Positions 59,621 to 64,000 of a stretch of 64,000 bases of DNA are shown here, piece after piece. The notes below the pieces were generated by a model. That model had not been told where the DNA came from and did no database searches. It saw nothing but the letters and a program-made list of their open reading frames with translations. How positions within the stretch are numbered: the first letter of the stretch is position 1; every line of letters begins with the position of its first letter. Origin of the DNA: Aegilops tauschii subsp. strangulata (Eukaryota > Streptophyta > Magnoliopsida > Poales > Poaceae); assembly GCF_002575655.3 (NCBI RefSeq), contig NC_053036.3:155286627-155350626 (forward strand). Direction: 5' to 3'. Both the position numbers and the translations under genes were made by a program.

Positions 59621-62600
59621 TGGATCCCGAACAGCATGTACCGTCCAAATGCATCTGCCCCAAGGCAGACCTATGCTGCACCTCGTCTGCCTCCACCACC
59701 ATCTAGGTAGTCAAGACTTCCAGCTCCACCATCCCAAGCTCCTGTTCCCACTCCGAATAATGGCTTGTGCTTCAGGTGTGGTCAACCAGGACACCGTGCT
59801 AGAGAATGCAACCAGAACCAGAATCAACTGGCCCTTCCAGCAACTGGCCATGGAAGCAACCACCCCCGCAGCAACAAGGCCAAGTCTTATGGTTGTGTTC
59901 ATGCCAACCACGTTGATCTCAACGAAGCTCAAGACCAGCCTGCTACTGTGATGGGTACACTCCTCGTAAATTCAGTACCAGCATCTGTTTTATTTGATAC
60001 AGGTGCATCGCATTCATTCATGTCAGAAGATTTTGCATACAAGCATGACGTTAAATGTGAGGAGATGAACACCTCGGTATTGGTCAAAACCCCCGTGGGA
60101 CAGTGTCAAACCTCCCTGGTTGGCATCGATGTCCCCGTGGAAATCGAAGGGCTGGAATTCTATGCCTCTCCCATTATCTTGAAGTCGTCTAACATCGACC
60201 TCATTTTGGGGATGGATTGGTTGAAAGCGCATACTGCTTCTATAGTTTGCGCCACTAAGACCGTTCATCTACTTCACCCTTCAGATGAAATAGTTGCTTA
60301 CCAAGCTCATCTGGTGCAAAATGCCGAGGCCAGGCTCTATGCATTGAATGCATTGAACGCCGCACCACTCGAGGGCATTGAAAACATTCCCGTCGTGCGT
60401 GAATTCCTCGACGTCTTCCCTGAAGAACTTCCAGGGATTCCCCTGGCTAGAGCTATCGAATTCATCATTGACTTGAAACCAGGCACCACTCCTATAGCCA
60501 AGCGACCCTACAAAATGCCGCCGCATGAACTCCTTGAGCTTAAGGAGGAAATCGACAAATCTCTTTGCAAAGGATTCATTCGCCCAAGTTGCTCTCCTTG
60601 GGGAGCACCTTCTCTCTTTGTCAAGAAGAAGGATGGGACAAACCGATTAGTTCAAGACTACCGTCCTATAAACCAAGCTACCATTCAGAATAAATACCCT
60701 CTTCCTCGGATCAATGATCTATATGATCAACTGGCGGGTTCATCAGTGTTCTCTAAGCTTGACTTGAGGTTGGGTTACCACCAGATCCGTGTTTGCGAAG
60801 AGGATATCCCAAAGACTGCCTTCGTGACTCGATATGGTTCATACGAGTACACCGTCATGTCTTTCGGTTTAACCAATGCTCCAGCCACCTTCTCTCGTCT
60901 GATGAACTATATATTCATGGATTACCTCGACAAGTTCGTCGTGGTTTATCTGGATGATATCCTGGTATTTTCCAAGAACGAAGAAGAACATGCTGAACAT
61001 CTTCGACTTGTGCTGGAAAAGCTACGAGAGCATCAACTATATGCCAAGTTCTCCAAATGTGAATTCTGGCTACCGGAAGTAACCTATCTTGGGCATGTCA
61101 TCTCTAAGGATGGTATTGCCGTCAACCCTGAACGAGTCCAGGCTATCCTTGATTGGACTCCTCCCAAGAACGTTAAGCAAGTCAGAAGTATTCTCGGTCT
61201 CGCCAGCTATTGCTGTCGATTCGTCGAGAACTTCTCCAAGATCGCCAGGCCTCTGACTAACCTGTTGCATAAGGGCGTCAAGTTCCAATGGACAGACAAA
61301 TGTCAGGAAAGTTTCCAGGCACTCAAAGACAAGTTGACTTCTGCCCCAGTTCTAGCTCCACCTGATACTAAGAAGGACTTCGTCATTTACTGCGACGCTT
61401 TCCGTCAAGGATTAGGCTGTGTCCTAATGCAAGACCGCAAAGTGATTGCTTATGCCTCTCGGCAATTGCGCCCTCACGAAGAGAACTACCTAGTTCACGA
61501 CCTCGAACTTGCTGCTGTCATTCATGCGCTAAAGCAGTGGCGACATTACCTTCTCGGTAATCGTTGCGAGATCTTCACTGACCACCAAAGTCTGAAGTAT
61601 CTGTTTACTCAGCCAGACCTGAACCTCCGTCAGCAGAGATGGATGGAGCCTGTTGCAGACTTTGACTTGGGTATTTCCTATACTCCAGGCAAGGCTAATG
61701 TAATGGCTGATGCCTTGAGTCGCAAGTCTTACTGCAACCACCTCCAGGTTCACAAAGTTCATCCATCGCTTGTTGAAGAATTTAGGAAGCTGAACCTCCA
61801 TATTGTTCCTCCGGGTGCACTCGCTCCCCCTCCTAAGGAGTTTCGCAAGATGAACCTCCGTGTTGTTCCCCAGGGGTCCCTCAATACCCTGGCTGTCGAG
61901 CCAGATCTCTTGGACTCCATCAAGAGAATACAGGGATATGACTCTGAAGCCCACAAGATTAAGCGCTACCTCGCAGAAGGAAAGCCCTCATTCTTCACTA
62001 TCGCTGAAGATGGCACTTTATACTTCAAGGGCCGCCTAGTGGTGCCATGTGCAGAGAAAAACCTGGATATGACACAGGAAGTTATGAAAGAAGCTCATGA
62101 TACGCCTCTATGTATCCATCCTGGTAGTACAAAGATGTACCAAGACATCCGTCAGAGATTCTGGTGGTCTAATATGAAGCAAGACATTGCTCGTTATGTT
62201 GCTGAGTGTGACGTTTGCCGTCGTATCAAAGCAGAACATCAAAGGCCTGCTGGAACTCTGCAACCTATCTCTATTCCTGAATGGAAATGGGACCATGTTG
62301 AGATGGACTTCGTCACTGGATTTCCCAAATCACATAAAGGTAATGATGCTATTCTTGTCGTCATTGACCGGCTTTCCAAAGTTGCACATTTCCTGGCAGT
62401 CAAAGAAACGATCACTGCTAGTCAGCTGGCAACGCTCTATATGTCCAGGATTGTTTCACTCCACGGTATTCCATTGGTTATCAGCTCAGACCGTGGCAGC
62501 TTATTCACTTCAAGATTCTGGGCAAGTTTCCAAGAAGCCATGGGAACTCATCTGTCATTCAGTACTGCGTTTCATCCTCAGTCGCAAGGGCAAGTTGAAC

Positions 62601-63352
62601 GCGTCAACCAAGTTCTCGAAGACATGCTTCGAGCTTGTGTTATTTCCTTCGGCAAGAAATGGGAGGAATCTCTCCCGTATGCTGAGTTCTCTTATAATAA
62701 TAGCTATCAAGCTAGTCTGAAGATGGCCCCCTTCGAAGTGTTATATGGACGAAAGTGCCGAACCCCTCTGAACTGGTCAGAAACAGGGGAACGTCCACTC
62801 TTCGGTCCGGATATTATCCAACATGCCGAAGAACAAGTCCGCCTTATTCGTGAGAATCTCAAGACTGCTCAGTCACGTTAGAAGAGTCAGTATGACCGTC
62901 ATCATAAAGACATGGTCTATCAACCTGGCGAAAGGGCTTATCTTCGAGTCACACCAATGAAGGGTGCTCACCGCTTCGGAATCAAGGGCAAACTAGCTCC
63001 TCGATATATTGGCCCATTCACTATTCTCGAAAGGCGTGGAAAAGTGGCATACCAACTGGAGCTTCCGCCGAACCTTTCTCAGGTTCACGATGTGTTCCAT
63101 GTGTCACAGCTCCGCTGTTGCTTCAAGGACCCAATCCGAGTAGTGGATCATGAAGTGCTCGAATTGCAACAGGACCTCTCCTATAAGGAGCATCCGGTCC
63201 GCATTCTCGACCAAGCTAAACGCCGCACACGTCAGAAGGCGATCAAGTTTCTCAAAGTCCGGTGGTCGCACCATTCTGAAGATGAGGCCACTTGGGAATG
63301 CGAGGATCGCCTGCGTGATGAATACCCCGCACTGTTTCCATCTACCTCCTAA
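59621..63352 (+). pseudogene. Pol of element D: nucleocapsid knuckle, protease, RT, RNase H, integrase, chromodomain
   Basis: One frame from 59621 to TAA at 63350-63352, interrupted by TAG at 59708-59710 and 62879-62881. In order: CCHC knuckle [15 protein letters not shown] (near 59768); protease [12 protein letters not shown] (near 59990); reverse transcriptase with [15 protein letters not shown] and YLDDILVFS (near 60947); RNase H with IYCDAF, DLELAA and [10 protein letters not shown]; integrase zinc site (two His near 62090-62115, CDVC near 62203) and core D (EMDFVTG), D (SSDRGS), E (GQVERVNQ); and after the second stop a chromodomain-like FLKVRWSHHSEDEATWECED. All catalytic residues I checked are present. 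Without the two stops and the gag shift it would be full length. Confidence 0.9.
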
Positions 63353-63386
63353 ATCTCGGGATGAGATTTCTTGTAGTGAGGAGTTT
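63353..63386 (+). other. 3' untranslated spacer and polypurine tract of element D
   Basis: After the pol stop, ATTTCTTGTAGTGAGGAGTTT leads into the 3' LTR at 63387; GTGAGGAG is the probable polypurine primer. Confidence 0.6.
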
Positions 63387-64000
63387 TGTAACGCCCGGAT
63401 AATCATGCTACAGTAATCCCACGCTAATCGTGCCACGTCACCTCTGTTACGGTTGCTAACCTCACAATGATTCGAAACCGTTCCAAAATTTAAATTCTAA
63501 ATAGTGGCAAACACCCAAAGTTTTCAACAGTCAAAACAAAAATGTTCGGTGGGTGCCAAATAAGGCATAGTTAATTATGGTGAAGTAAACACATTTTTAG
63601 AAAAAGCCTAAATATTTTAAAATGATGTAAAACAGAAAAGAAAATAAATAAAAAGAAAAGAAAGCTAAAAAAAGGAAAAGGAGCCCCCCCACTGGGCCGT
63701 GGCCCAACTTGGCCGAACGGCCTCGGCCCACCAGGCCACCACCTAAGCCGGCCACCCACTCCCCCCTTATCCACTCACCACCGACACCCCCCACTCCCCC
63801 GAAATATCTCCCCCTCTCCCCCGATTTGGATCGGGATCGAGAGGAGACCGCCATCGCCCGCCGCCGCCAGGAGCACGCGCCGCCTCGCCCTCGCCGGCCT
63901 GCCTCCTCCTCCCCATCGGTCTGCCTCCTCCGTCGCCGTTGTCCTCGACCACCACCCCGACCCCCACCCCCGACCCCCACTGCCCCGTTCCCTACGAATC
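63387..64000 (+). repeat. 3' LTR of element D, beginning (cut by window edge)
   Basis: It matches 53949-54562 with about 14 substitutions and a few homopolymer indels, plus a 12-base C-rich tandem duplication near 63958-63981 absent from the 5' LTR. Confidence 0.92.

Larger units (their letters stand above)
53949..64000 (+). mobile_element. Gypsy element D (Tekay-like chromovirus), nearly complete
   Basis: 5' LTR 53949-57595, tRNA-Met primer site at 57599-57611, an extra ORF (57868-58572), gag (58875 onward), pol to 63352 and the beginning of the 3' LTR (63387 to the window edge). The chromodomain-like end of pol and the polymerase order protease, reverse transcriptase, RNase H, integrase place it among chromoviruses. 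The compared 610 bases of the two LTRs differ by about 14 substitutions by hand count, so it is young relative to the others. Left flank is CAAGC; the right flank is outside. Confidence 0.9.

Overview
The window looks like nuclear DNA from a Triticeae grass, most likely wheat or an Aegilops/Triticum relative. The evidence is copies of an Angela-type Copia LTR, an Au-type SINE, Stowaway MITEs with CTCCCTCC ends, Athila-like Gypsy elements with tRNA-Asp primer sites, and intron-rich host genes. No database search was possible, so family names rest on recognised motifs.

Layout. 1-643 is the 3' end of a PIF/Harbinger transposon. 644-3401 is intergenic sequence with a 29-C tract. 3402-14243 (minus) is a 16-exon gene for a GH123-like (DUF4091) protein; I reconstructed its splice sites by hand and they give an uninterrupted 662-codon frame. 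Its introns hold MITEs, a SINE with a 13-bp target duplication and a LINE-type 3' tail. 15150-18640 (minus) is a two-exon RuvB-like 2 (Reptin) gene. These two housekeeping-type genes lie head-to-tail and are the only intact host genes seen. 18912-24070 is a long-TIR (MULE-like) element whose interior is filled by a 4.2-kb Helitron carrying probable host-gene fragments.

From 24.2 kb rightward the window is nested retrotransposons. A broken non-LTR-type gene (zf-RVT and RNase H pieces) is split by a defective Angela array (partial internal - LTR - internal - LTR, 24405-33707). A second Angela 5' LTR (starts 34426) is interrupted by Gypsy element A (35680-44900, TSD AGGCC). A's 3' LTR in turn contains a solo Angela LTR (42464-44199, TSD GTTTT). 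Just inside that second Angela lies Gypsy element B (starts 45504), which is broken by inverted element C (47911-53948). C is broken by element D (53949 to the window edge), a Tekay-like chromovirus with an almost complete gag-pol, an extra ORF upstream of gag and a 3.6-kb LTR.

The points most worth a second look are: a stem-loop just after the coding region shared by A, B and C; paired internal polypurine-like motifs at the same distance from the 3' LTR in A and C; a dense W-box plus TGACGTCA module in the LTR of D; the extra ORF of D; and the Helitron/long-TIR composite next to the RuvB-like gene.
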